Shown piece by piece: positions 48,422-59,530 of a stretch of 64,000 bases of DNA (positions within the stretch are counted from its first letter, which is position 1; each line of letters opens with the position of its first letter). This DNA comes from Mercurialis annua. Taxonomy: Eukaryota > Streptophyta > Magnoliopsida > Malpighiales > Euphorbiaceae. Location of the stretch: the NCBI RefSeq assembly GCF_937616625.2, contig NC_065570.1:11728001-11792000 (forward strand), given 5' to 3'. The notes beneath the pieces were generated by a model. It had not been told where the DNA came from. It saw only the letters and a list, made by a program, of their open reading frames with translations, and did no database searches. The position numbers and the translations under genes were made by a program.

Positions 48422-49939
48422 TGATAGGAGTATTTTACTCCTATAATTAGGGTCGATTTTACTCGGTTTTCATCATGTGTAGTATTGTTTTTATACATTA
48501 TTTGGCGTTTTTACGTTTAATAGTGTTTGTTAGTGTTTCAGTGGAAATTAGGTGAAAAACGACTATTTGGGGCAAATTTATGGTGGATTGCGTGTACGAG
48601 TAAAAGCGTAGCTTGCGGACGAAGAAATTGAAGATTCACGAACGAGATTGAGCAAAAATGGGTTGTTCCCATTCGAAACAAAGGTTTCACGAACGGGAAC
48701 CATGCAGAATGAGTATGAGTCTCGAACGAGAAGGCCTTGTCTCGTTCGGGACTCAAGAAGAAATCAAATCTCAAAGCTTTCGGTCTGCAGTTTTTTCGAA
48801 CGGAACTATGGTTTCCCGTTCGGGAAAGAAGAAAATTGGGCATGTCACGAACGGAACTATGGTTTCCCGAACGGGAAAGAAGAAAATTACGCGTGCAGCA
48901 GACTTTGAATTGGACTGAAATTCCTCCTCAAATTACAATTACAATTCCTATTACAAATTAATTTGTAATACGAATTAGAAGATTCCGGAACTTCTCCTAC
49001 TATATAAAGACCTTGTACTAGACTCAATTTAAGATGTAGAATAATTTAGAATACATTAGTTTTAATTATTTTCTCTTAGATTAGCGTTTTAGTTTTCTGT
49101 TTCTCAGCAGTTTATAAGTAGTTTATAATTAGTTTCTGCAAGACGATTGTTGAAGATTTCAAGTTTAATCAAGACGATTCTTTCCGAAATTGACAACTCC
49201 GGTATTTATTGTTTAATTATGCTTTCTTCTTCATCATCCTTCTTGTTTTGTTTCAGTTTTAATATAAGTAACTAAAACCCTTGTTCGAGGGTTGATATGA
49301 ACTTATAAATTGGTAATTACTTGGATTGGATGGATTAATGTTAATTCGTGTCTTAATTATTAATCTTATTGCTTGGATTAAATTAGCTACTTAGTTCATG
49401 AGTTTGTGTTTAGTTAACTAATTGAGAGATTGTTAATTAAATAGACATAGATAATTAAGAACTTAGAGAAAAACGCCGTGAGAGCGGGTTGGAATTTAGG
49501 TAGTCGTTGAGTTTGCTTAATAATTATAATTTGATTATTTAATTCAGTTTTAATATCGTGAGAGCGAGTTAATAATTGGTTAGTTAATTAGGTTGTGATT
49601 TTATTCGGATCTTTGAGGCTTGAGAGGGCGGGATTCGGTGCTTTAGAATAGCTCGATTCGCGATAAAATCACTAAGAAATCCTATTCCATAATTTTGCTT
49701 ATTTATTTGGGATTATCAATCCTTGAACTTTTTAATCTTATTGTTTTAAACCCTATTTTATTATTTGTTTTCAGTTTATATTAGTTTAATTAAATTACAA
49801 ATCCATTTATTTTCTTACTAGCCAATTAAAGAATATTAGAAATTAGTTGTTTAGTTCATTGTTCCTTGTGGGATCGATACTTGGTCTTCCAAGTTATATT
49901 ACTTGAGCGATATCGTACACTTGCGATTATTTGCCAACA
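48422..49939 (+). repeat. 3' LTR
   Basis: 1518 bp, colinear with the 5' LTR with an offset of 4540. Differences seen: G to A in the cccgttcg stem (48671), C to T near 48714, C to T near 48983, and A to G near 49290. The TATA box is at 49001-49008. Confidence 0.92.
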
Positions 49940-50427
49940 ATAGCATCAGCTCAATATATAAAATGTCTTTCCCACCGCAATGTTTTAGAATATCATCCAT
50001 GCATTTTGTTATAACTTCTAACCGTTGTGTGTTGTAATGATTAATTACGACGTCAAATTCGCTTTTTAAAAAATCAACACCGCATTGGGCAGCCATTTCT
50101 TTCGCATCCTCTTCAGAGATGTTGCTATGACCATGGAACTCAGTATTAATTGGACCGTTAGTAGATCGGTAAATGTAAAAACAACAGTCGCATCCCACAG
50201 AAATGTACCGACATGATTAACAACATTATAAAAATGCCGAGGCAACTTTAATTCCGATAACATTAGTGCAAGCAAGTAATCATACGTGACTATAAGGTCT
50301 GGCATCCTGTTTAAAATATACCTAAAGGAACATGATCACGTAACGTCGTCAATTTAAATAGATGCGAATATATATACTTGGCAAATTAATAGTTCGTACA
50401 AACATGGAACACAAAACTTAAACTTAC

Positions 50428-50542
50428 GAAGAGAAAGTCAGACAAACGTACCACTGTATGCGGAGGAAGTCCAAGCCAATGTTGAGTGTCGATGGACACA
50501 ACAATAATCAATTTATATATTGAGGCGAAGAGTAATGCATTT
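50428..50542 (-). other. Isolated exon-like segment upstream of P2
   Basis: A 115-bp segment with an acceptor (tttctttag) above and a perfect donor (GTAAGT) below. It is open in one frame that reads SIDTQHWLGLPPHTVVRLSD. Its phase does not fit P2 without a 1-bp change, so it is either a 5' exon of a broken P2 or part of another passenger. The family is unrecognised. Confidence 0.35.
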
Positions 50543-51677
50543 CTAAAGAACAATAAAAAATATAAATGTTAGTCTGAAAAGGATGAGGGCCACATTAAAG
50601 GTGATATATGTAAAAAGGACAGACTAAAGAAGAGGCAGTCCTTAATTCACGGAGAATAGATTATATATTAGCCCCATTAAAAAGTGAATTTAACAATTAA
50701 AGTCTATGCGTAGACACGTAGGGGAAAGCTATAGCAATAATTATTGTAGTGAATGACATAATAAAAAAAAATTGATTGGAAATGGAATGGAAAAGCTGAC
50801 AAATGAATTTATTTTTTTTTTGTCCCGGCATTTTTCAAAAGTAATAATAGCAATCACAAGACAGCAAATTTGAATTTGTGATGCGTTTGGAAAGTTGATA
50901 GTAATTAATTCACCGTCCCTACATGAAAACAACAACGCAATATAAAATTAACAATTTTGCTATCTTCGAAAACACCATGAGCAATGCACATGGATTTTCA
51001 TATTCAAATATTCAACCGTTCATAATTTATTATGAAATAATAGTTTTATCTGTACATAAGTATTATTAATTGTAATATTTTTGCAAAATGTAAAATGAAA
51101 ATTAACATCACGTTCTTATCATTAAATCAATGCTCATTGAATAAAGTATTCTCTTCTATGCAAATCACGTAACAGTCGGCCATACTTTTAAACATATATA
51201 TGCTTTTTTCATTGTGTCTCACTATACAACCGCTACTGAGAGCGAACTATGGTGCAACGTTCAATACATCATCAATCATTTCAATTTTCTTCATCAATAT
51301 AGGTGTGTCGTTTATACAAATAGAACAATAAGCCAACTAACAAAATTTAAATTATTGACCTATGTAATTAACGTAAGTAAACTGAAAACACCATTAGGGA
51401 AAATAGTAATCAGCAAAATTACAACCTTTCCAACACCAACATCTTCCTGTGCTGGCCTAGTAACGACTTTAGTAGTGCAAATTGCTGGTTTATTAAAAGC
51501 ATTGTGTTGAACTTATATATAAAAAAATGATATATAAAAAAGCCATGTGCATTTGCTGCTAGAACACAACTGTACAATGATAATTGGTAAGCAAACTACT
51601 TTATAATAAATAATTTTATTTAATTAAGCATTTGTAGTACAACTACATAGTTAAAAATAAAAGGTACATTGATGGTA

Positions 51678-51767
51678 CTACGAATCAACAAAATGGTATT
51701 CTTCTACAACTTGTAACGGTTGAACGTTCACTCTTGCGACGAAAAGAACCGAACTTGTGGCCGTCAC
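51678..51767 (-). other. Terminal exon of an unidentified passenger gene
   Basis: A clear acceptor (taattgcag) at 51768-51769 is followed by 29 codons in phase 0 (VTATSSVLFVARVNVQPL, then VVEEYHFVDS) and a stop at 51678-51680. I could not identify its upstream exons between 51770 and 52700, which are AT-rich. The base composition is distinctly more coding-like than the flanks. Confidence 0.35.
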
Positions 51768-51769
51768 CT

Positions 51770-52676
51770 GCAATTATGCAATTACTATACGATACACTCG
51801 AAACTGACAACACATAAATGATGACAGTGCAAATCGCTTTAACGACAAATACATTACGCTACGATAATTAATCTATATCACATAATCTATAATTAGTGCT
51901 ATAGCTAACAGTGGGCCAATAATAAGAAAAAATAAAATTACAAAAAAGAAAAATTCATCTTCAGGGAGATGGAACATGATAATTAGAAGTAGGACAATTA
52001 AAACTATAATAAAAAACAAAAAATATTTCATTTTAAAGTGGGATGTGAAAAATAGGAAATAGGAAATATATGAGAGGGTTTATGCAAATTAACAAATAAA
52101 AAAAAGAGAGTATAAATAGTAAAAAAAATGGCCGTTTATTACCGTTTTAATATGACCGTTATTTCAAAAAGTTAGATAAAACAATAATGACATTATGTAT
52201 AAATTTGGAACATAGCACTATTTGTAAAGTATTCAAATTGTTTTAATGAAATTTTTCAAAAGGGTTGTAGATTTTAAAAATTCAAATTTAAAATAAAAAA
52301 ATAGGTAATATTTAATTATACACAAATATTAATCTAATATATACAATTTTTTCTTATTTTACAGTTTTTTGTGCAGAATGAGATGTAGCATAAATTAAAA
52401 TCAATGTAATCATAGTTTGTCAAATAATCACTTATCGATAAATGAGCTACCATTTTTTTAAATATCAAAAACATATATATTAATAAGAAACTAATTAACC
52501 TCAAATTAAAACATTTATTAATATAATATACATACAAATATTTTCTCATAATAATTTTGTTGTGCAAACTGGGATGCATTAGAGCTTAGCTATTGTATCA
52601 ACAGTTCATCAAATAATCGCGTATCAAAATATGTGTCACTTTTATCTAAAATAGCAGGAACACATCTATTAATTAG

Positions 52677-52732
<56 letters not shown>

Positions 52733-53058
52733 CAAAACAAAACTAATTTGTAAACTGATATATCTGATAAACAATAACATGACAATAATTAACTAACCAA
52801 TGACGCGTCAACACATATTTTTTCACATCAGTAACAATACACATATATCTATTACTAATTTATTTTCTAGTAGTCGCACGGTCTTGCTATGTTTTATTCA
52901 TTACATATTATATATTGACTGAATGTAACATAATTCTAAATCACTTATAATAATAGAATATATATATATGTAATCATATAGTCTGATCGGACCTAAAAGC
53001 TTCATTCCCAGTTTGCAGTCAACAAATTCAACTTCAAAAAGTGGAAGCCGGCATGTGA
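51770..53058. other. AT-rich interval with diverged direct repeat and (TA)n
   Basis: Two diverged copies of an about 180-bp segment lie at about 52330-52490 and 52510-52680. Both contain 'tttgtgcag/tgtgcaaac', 'caaataatc' and 'gatgtagcat/gatgcattag'. A (TA)n tract follows at 52679-52729. No gene was recognised. Confidence 0.5.
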
Positions 53059-53330
53059 CTATGTACACAGTATCCATAAATCCTTTTTCCTAACAGATTT
53101 GTAGTTGTGCGGAATAATCGTTCGAAAACGTAGCATTTGAGCGTGTTTGGCGTAAGACCTTTGATATTTGCCATCCGATAATGTCCTTCCTTGATTAAGT
53201 AGTTTCTCCATTATGACGCTCTTAGCTGAAAAATGTAAATGTATTGAAAAATACAAAACTGCTTAGTTTGCAATTACAATTGAACAAATAACGCACCTTG
53301 AATGTTAGTTTCGCCTATGTTCTTCGAAGA
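53059..53330 (-). CDS. Small spliced passenger gene fragment, unrecognised
   Basis: Two exons with matching phase: 53330-53297 (SSKNIGETNIQ plus one base; acceptor ttcttccag, donor GTGCG) and 53225-53059 (AKSVIMEKLLNQGRTLSDGK, then YQRSYAKHAQM, ending WILCT and a stop). An open frame above (53570-53373, starting MKKFALLVHSINSQLEIRGS and containing CVGCSI) may be an upstream exon, but I found no donor in the right phase. It lies 0.7 kb downstream of the RPA gene and in the same orientation. No domain was recognised. Confidence 0.4.
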
Positions 53331-54596
53331 CTGGAAGAAACAAATCATGTAATAGAAAGAAAAAAATAGTGGCTAGTGGAATGTGTAATTCTGAGACCAT
53401 GGTATTAATATTATTTTGTGGGAGTGTATGGTAAAGCGAAAGAAAGTTGTGTGGACGGCAACCACCTCTGTCGTTGAATAGTCATTGATTGAACAGCCGA
53501 CACATTTAGTGGAACCCCGTATTTCAAGCTGGCTGTTAATACTGTGTACCAATAATGCAAATTTTTTCATACCATAGCTGTAATAATGACAAGAAAACTA
53601 ACTTTAAAGTTGGCCGATATTATATTATTAAATAGAGGAGTATCTCGTAATTTAAAAAGAAATATGTGTCATGAAATTATACTTAGATAAACACATCATG
53701 CATAAATATAGTGTACGATTAAGTTTATTTCAGTAAATACCAACGTTATTTTTCGTCTTGAACAGTTATATTATGAATCATAACTTATACCAAACACATA
53801 TGACTATATTTTAAATAGCACATTACTAAATATAACCAAACAAATAAATTTACAGCAACAATTAAATGTCGAAGTAAAAAACAAAGATACGCAAAGTCTA
53901 AAATAGCAAAAATACAAATATTCAAGCCATAACTTTAAAAGTGTTTTATAGATCGATAGTATGCTTCAGTTCATGCTAGAAAAACTCTGGGGCAGGTCCC
54001 CTAGTCGATTTTCTGTTTCTTACTTCCTTGCGAGGACGAAGAAGATTCCTCGTCTGAGAATTGCAAAGTACGACGGAGCTTGGATGGTGTTGTAGGAGAC
54101 AATCGCGTGCGTACTACTGACTCCGAAGGTGGCAACGAAGGGGAAATTGGGAAGTTATCCATGCTACTTTCAGCATCGCTGAACACTTGGACCACCTTGA
54201 ACGCCATTTCTGAACAATCTTGAATGCGGTCGCTTATTTGAAGTTGGAATACACGGCGTAACCCACAAATTCTTTTCAAAAAGGGCGGCACATCGTATCT
54301 GTCCTTCGCCATACTTGATAGAGTAAACGCAGGCAATCCAATTAAATTTGCAGCCATATTGCCGAATAAAATAATCGGAACCTCGTTGGTCGCATCCGTA
54401 ATTATTACCGTGACCCTATACCTAATAAATATATGATATTGTATTAGTCTGCAAGTTATATAAGTAAATAACACTATTATTGATTAAATTATTTACCATG
54501 GTATAGGCATAGCTTCCAACAAACCGCATTTTTTGCAATAAATATTTTTATCATACGTTTGCACGCCACTTTTACATCTTGGGCACGCACGATAAT

Positions 54597-57500
54597 TGTA
54601 ATACTCCGTATTTTATAAGCCACGTGTAAAGCTTTTATTAGCCGGGAATACGTAAATTAAATTTAAGTGTAAATTTAATTTATAAATATTCCTAAAATTA
54701 TATCGTAATAATAGGAGTTTAAAATTTAAATCGAGGATTTAAATTTTAATAAAATGATATGAACGAGATTAATAGAATAGAAGATACGACTGGAGTCGTA
54801 AGATAAAAATATATTGATAATTAATATATCAATATACCACTCTAATTGTAGAGTTTAATATTTCGGATAAAATCCCGAAATTAAAATGTCGAAACTCGTA
54901 AGTCTCGACGTGTTATTAACGAATATAAGTTAAGATATATATATATATATATATATTATATTATATTAATTAAAAAAAAAGAGGATAAGAAAGAAAGAGT
55001 GAGTGGGCGGCAAGTTATGGAAAAAGTATTATTTGGTCCTTGGATTCTTTACTTTAATTAGTTTTAGTTATAAACTAATTAAATATTATTCGTTAGTCCA
55101 AATTAAAATAAAATAATATATAAATCCCGAGCGAATAATTTTAATGTCATTATTCGCGAAATAATTTGACGAAGCTATCGTCAAAGTTTCATAGAATTTG
55201 GACGTAGAAAGTTTAATCAAGTGGGACTGATTTGGACCTAATAAATCTTCCGAGATTTATTAAAAATAAAATATAAGTCGGGTGAGAAAAAAAATTATAT
55301 TTTTATTCTTATTATATTTTATTAGATTTTTGGATAAATTTTTACGAAATTCGAAAGTCGTTTCCGTTTGAGCTACGGACGACTAGTTTAGAAGTTGGTT
55401 TAAAGTGCATGATTGAGCTAGTACTAAAGAGTACTTTAGCCAACATTATATATATAACATTTGAAGAGGGAATTAGGGTACAGAAACCATTTTCTCATTC
55501 TGAGAAAAGGAATGGAGGCGCTGAAACTTTAAACAGTGCGCAAAAATTAGCTTTTCGATCCGTTCGATCCGTTTCTCGATTCTAACTCCGTTTATTCGAC
55601 GATTACTCAAGTAATCGAGGTACTAAACCCGTATTAAACGTTTATTTTAATATATTTCGATATATTTCGAATATATATTCGTTTATAAACGGTTACCGTA
55701 TCGAACGATTAAAATATACGTTCAAATTGTGATTGGATTGTGTATATGTGAACTAGGACGTTAAAATAGCGTTTTTGCAGCGTTTTGAAATTCAATAGCA
55801 CGTCGGAATGGTCCGGGGATCGATTTTCCCCGGGGCTGGCCTGCTGTGCGCCCGCACAGCAGAGGCTGTGCGAACGTACAGCACTAGCTGTGCGAACGCA
55901 CAGCTAGTCAACTGTGCGAACGCACAGCTGGCTGTGCGAACGCACAGCCAGTCAACTGTGCGAACGCACAGCCAGTCACGTGCGGACGTATAGTGACTTA
56001 GCGGGACGTGTGCGTAGGGACTTTTTCGGACTTTTTCGGCGGACTTTCGAGGGGCGATTTTGAAATGTTTTCGCCTAGTAACTCGATGTGTTGTCTGACC
56101 GAAACTCAAATATTTTAAATAAATATTTTTAAACGTAAGTCAAAGACTTTTAAAATGAGATTTTAAAAGTAAAGTTAAACATTTAAAAAGGACTTTAAAA
56201 GAGTTAAAGTCGATGTTTAACCGGTTTAAAAGAATTAGCAAACGATGTTGCTAAATAATTAGTACACGACTGTGAATTATTTTGACAATCAAGTCGATAC
56301 TATTAAATGATTTTAATTAGGTATTGCTATAACTAAAATGACTTCTAGAGTGAAGTCTAAACGTTTTCTCAAGGTGAAAACGGTTTAAATAGTTTTTAAA
56401 GAGAAAGAGACCATACGTGCTATTTGTTATGTGAATTGCATGATTTGATTAAACCTAGGTTTCAGGACCTAGATATTTATACCAGAAATAAGTATTGATG
56501 TGCTGTCTTGTGTGTTTTGTATGTTTGATCCGACTAGCTGTCCAGCAGTCAGACCAGGACTCAGGGTAGTCTGTCACACATACGGCAGGGCTAAGTAGTA
56601 ACTTAGCAGTACTGTGAGTTTACATGTTTACTTTTGAATATCAGTATTCAATTATTTTAAATCCATAAATCGCAGTAGTATAACTTAGCCAAGAAAGGTC
56701 CATTGGAACGAGCTACCTATTGGGCAGCAATAAGGTTGTGTGATCACCAACACCGATTTTTAGATATACTTCTGTCGAGGTATAGAGGTATGTCTGTCGT
56801 GTAAGTCATTGGGAAAGTAGATGCCCTGACTTCACGGGTAAACCCTGAGACGACAGTAATACAGTTACGGTCGCGGGTAAAACCGCGATGGCAGTTTCAT
56901 GATTACGGTCCAGGTACCAGAGATACAGAAGTGGACGGCAGTGACTCGGGTCACGGTCTTTATTCTGTTGTCTATCAGCTCGTAAGATAAGTGTGTCTGT
57001 TAGGACAATTGTGGACTAGGGTTTCATATGGATCGACATATTGGTAACATATTTTATATATATAACGGTTTTATATATATGATGCGATTTTGGTATTTAC
57101 CTGTAAATTGTTTACTCACTCAGAAATATTTATATTTCTGACCCCGTTGTTGTTATCCCATTTTTCAGGAAACGAGCTTTGAGATTAGTCGAGCTTCCAC
57201 ATCTCTTTTTCAGGAAAGCTCTTCTTTGGTAATGTACATAGGATTTTGCACTCTTAGTATGTTGCAATAGTATAAGTGTGATATGCCAGCAGCCGTGCCA
57301 CTAGTCCTCTGTTTAGATACTCTGATAGGATCTAGTGCACATATGTACCTTTCGGGTGGCTGCTTAGTGGCATATTGTATCTAGTTACCGAGTCGGCCTC
57401 GTGAGTTTTTATGAGGGTTAAAAACATTAAGGTTTATATACGCCGGCTACGTGTAACCGGTCCGCTGTGTATTTTAATGTGTTTAATACCACCGTTGCGA

Positions 57501-57905
57501 GACGCAGAGGTGTCCGCATTATTTTATTAAACATATTAACGGTGGCGTGTGGATTGGAACAAGGCTGCCTATGTGTTAAGGCAAGCGAGACTTATGTCCC
57601 TGGTTTCCATTGCTACCACGCCAGGTTTTCAGAAGGAAGCGAGGGTTGAGATAACGAGGTTATCCAACCAGTACTTCTGAAAACCAGATTTCGCTTATAT
57701 GTATAATTTCAGAAATGTGTTTGCGTTAAACGGAAAAAGTTTTAATGGCGTTTTCTGAAAACGGATCGTACGAGAGGTGCGATCTTTTAATAATATTTGC
57801 AAAAAATTTCTAGAGGTTCTAGGCTTACTACGGGTTTCGGAACAACCATTCCCATTCCCTAGAGCCGGTCGTGACTTGGATTAGGGTGGAATTCGGGTCG
57901 TGACA
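54597..57905 (+). mobile_element. Solo LTR, 3309 bp (Gypsy, probably Tekay/Del type)
   Basis: It begins TGTAATACTCCGTATTTTA and ends GGGTCGTGACA. A perfect 5-bp target duplication ataat flanks it (54592-54596 and 57906-57910). Length and end sequences fit the long LTRs of chromovirus Gypsy elements. A promoter-like TATA run lies near 55448-55460, and 'tgagtttac' and 'cagaaatatttatatttctg' motifs follow, which support plus orientation. No internal region remains, so intra-element recombination removed it. It disrupts the Helitron RPA exon 7. Confidence 0.88.
55840..55995. repeat. Array of perfect palindromes (ctgtgcgaacgcacag type)
   Basis: Six to seven near-identical 16-18-bp palindromes in about 150 bp: gctgtgcgaacgcacagc and variants, joined by short spacers such as 'tagtcaa' and 'cagtcaa'. 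They make both strands open (55792-56109), and those frames are not genes. The block is much more GC-rich than the rest of the LTR. Confidence 0.9.
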
Positions 57906-59530
57906 ATAATACCATCCCTCACTTGAATCAATCTCTCTGATGACAGCTTCGCATGTGTATTTTTTTCCCTAATAAACAATATTTGTTACTTAATATGAGG
58001 AAATTTGATTACATAAACTTTTACATATGAGCAGCGTAGAAGAAGGGCATTACCTTATCTGTGTGGAAATCGAGCTGCAACAATTCATTCACAGTCTTTC
58101 GATTCTCATTCCTTTCTGTTTTGGGATCCGTCAAAGGGGCCTTTTCATTTACAATCACTTCCAATTCCGACGGTTTTATTGGCAAACTAAATAATATGTG
58201 TAAATAAAGCAGGCAGTGTCATTAGTGAATAAGAAATGAATATAATAAACTAAACAGAATAACAAACGACTGTATCAGCCAACAACACCTTTCCATAAAG
58301 GATTCAACCTCCGTCAACTCAGGATTCACAAAGAACTTACTTGCCGCTGTTGCCGCTAACACGGGTTCTCCTGAAACTGAATTAGCGCATAACTGTGAAA
58401 TCATGGCAACTTAATTTATAAATGTTTGAGAAATTACCATAATGTGGCTTCACGGCTAACGATGTTATGACCAAAATAATTGGGCCTTCTTTGGCACATT
58501 CAATAATATGTGCTTCAGGAAAGTCCCGTGCAGCTTTTTCCCATAGTGTAACACTCATTCTTTCCCTCCTAAATTTCAAGAAAAGTAAATAAATTTCAAA
58601 TGTCTAGCAATAAGCAAATTGAGTATAAAAATATTTGAACCCAACCGTATTTAGCAGCGTTAACATTGTAACTATAATAAAATTGCGAAAGTTCATTCAA
58701 ATGTATCGAAGGTCAGAATGATGATGTGCAATAACCCTATAGAGTTAAAGAACTACGTAGCATAATGCAATGCCATAAGACATAAACACAGATGCATACT
58801 GTAAATTCTGAATCGTTATTGATCGCTTGGTTCTAATGTTGTCGGAAAATCGAGTCTGCTCAGCACCTTCGAGGACCACCAGTTTCCCTATCGTATCTAA
58901 AAAAAACAGTGCGTTAATAATATAATTAGTATAAACATACATTACGCAATTTTCAAAATTTGCAACAAACCATTCAGAAAGTTCAATTGGTTAACGCGTC
59001 CTTTTAAATCGTCAAAGGACAGAAAATTGAACTTGTCAAACGGAATGGCAGGGGTTGTTAAATCATCGATTTGCCTAGCAATCGCGTTTCTCGGCAACAT
59101 GAGACGAAAAGCATGCGGACTTATGCGATAGTTAGCCTGCGCAGGCATAACCGAAAAGCCAGATATGGCATAAACTTCACCCTCGACCAATAATTCACGG
59201 AACTGTGTTTCCGCACCCTTGCCTGCAACGCCCTGAATTGTATCACCCTAACATCATACACGACATTGTCAATATGCATCGATATAGTATGAATATAACT
59301 ACACACACATAAATCATGCAAAATAAATAATTTAAACGAACCTTGTAATCAATCAGAAGAAACTCAAAGCTGAATATTACATCAGGATTATTAGGGCTAT
59401 AAAAATCCCAGACTCTAGCAACTCTGGCTATAATTCGAACTTGCTTTGTATCATTTGTAATATTGCAGATTTCAACAGATGCCATGTTCAACTGCACATC
59501 AATGTTAGAAGGATAACATGATAAGCATAT

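Larger units (their letters stand above)
43882..49939 (+). mobile_element. Young non-autonomous Gypsy-type LTR element with gag remnant only (TR-GAG/LARD-like)
   Basis: Two 1518-bp LTRs (43882-45399 and 48422-49939) flank a 3.0-kb interior with a primer-binding site, one gag-derived ORF and a polypurine tract. There is no protease, RT, RNase H or integrase. The PBS and the 'gaggacaagcaa...gtgtgagg' motif before the 3' LTR point to the Athila/Tat side of Gypsy. By eye the LTRs differ at four sites, all transitions, so insertion is recent. The flanking pentamers (cttag and atagc) do not match, which is odd for so young an element. It must depend on a related autonomous element for mobilisation. 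Confidence 0.85.
43825..50305 (-). pseudogene. Passenger ORF P2, paralogue of P1, split by a retrotransposon
   Basis: It starts at the ATG at 50305 (MPDLIVTYDYLLALMLSELK), parallel to the P1 start. A frame change near 50200 leads to GPINTEFHGHSNISEEDAKE, then MAAQCGVDFLKSEF, which aligns with the P1 segment around DAKEKASRLALEFLEE. The frame runs into the 3' LTR of the nested element at 49939. Beyond the 5' LTR it resumes at 43881 with LRYKDLKKKYKRLKGCEH and a stop at 43825-43827, about where P1 ends. P2 therefore appears as a P1-like gene with one frameshift and a 6-kb insertion 18 codons before its stop. I infer common ancestry with P1; no function is assigned. Confidence 0.55.
54001..59485 (-). 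pseudogene. Helitron RPA70-like gene (single-strand DNA-binding), split by a solo LTR
   Basis: Eight exons fit with consistent phases: 59485-59342, 59247-58971, 58896-58800, 58568-58438, 58370-58289, 58186-58054, 57968-57906 continued at 54596-54497, and 54421-54001. The N-terminal OB fold (DUF223 type) includes RVARVWDFYSPNNPD and LLVEGEVYAISGF. The middle OB fold includes ITIQNLQ and MSVTLWEKAARDFPEA. The C-terminal RPA domain starts YTCEAVIREID and has a zinc ribbon with ACPRCK and YCKKCG, then a Ser-rich tail. It would be about 470 aa without the insertion. A 3309-bp solo LTR in exon 7 breaks it. RPA is a usual companion of Rep/Hel in plant Helitrons and probably protects single-stranded intermediates. 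Confidence 0.82.

Noticed and set aside
50950..50995. Hairpin ccatgtgcattgctcatgg on the minus strand, Helitron-like
   Set aside because: The stem is reasonable, but no CTRR follows within about 15 bases; at best a decayed end of another element.
51214..51510. 98-codon plus-strand open frame
   Set aside because: No domain, composition like the flanks, opposite to the Helitron genes; no splice or promoter support.
52860..52900. Alternative Helitron 3' end (minus strand ...ccgtgcgactactag)
   Set aside because: It ends in CTAG after a GC-rich piece, but I could not draw a stem of useful length, and it is followed by A and not T on the minus strand.
55792..56109. 61- and 105-codon frames rich in Cys/Ala/Arg on opposite strands
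   Set aside because: Created by the ctgtgcgaacgcacag palindrome array of the solo LTR.
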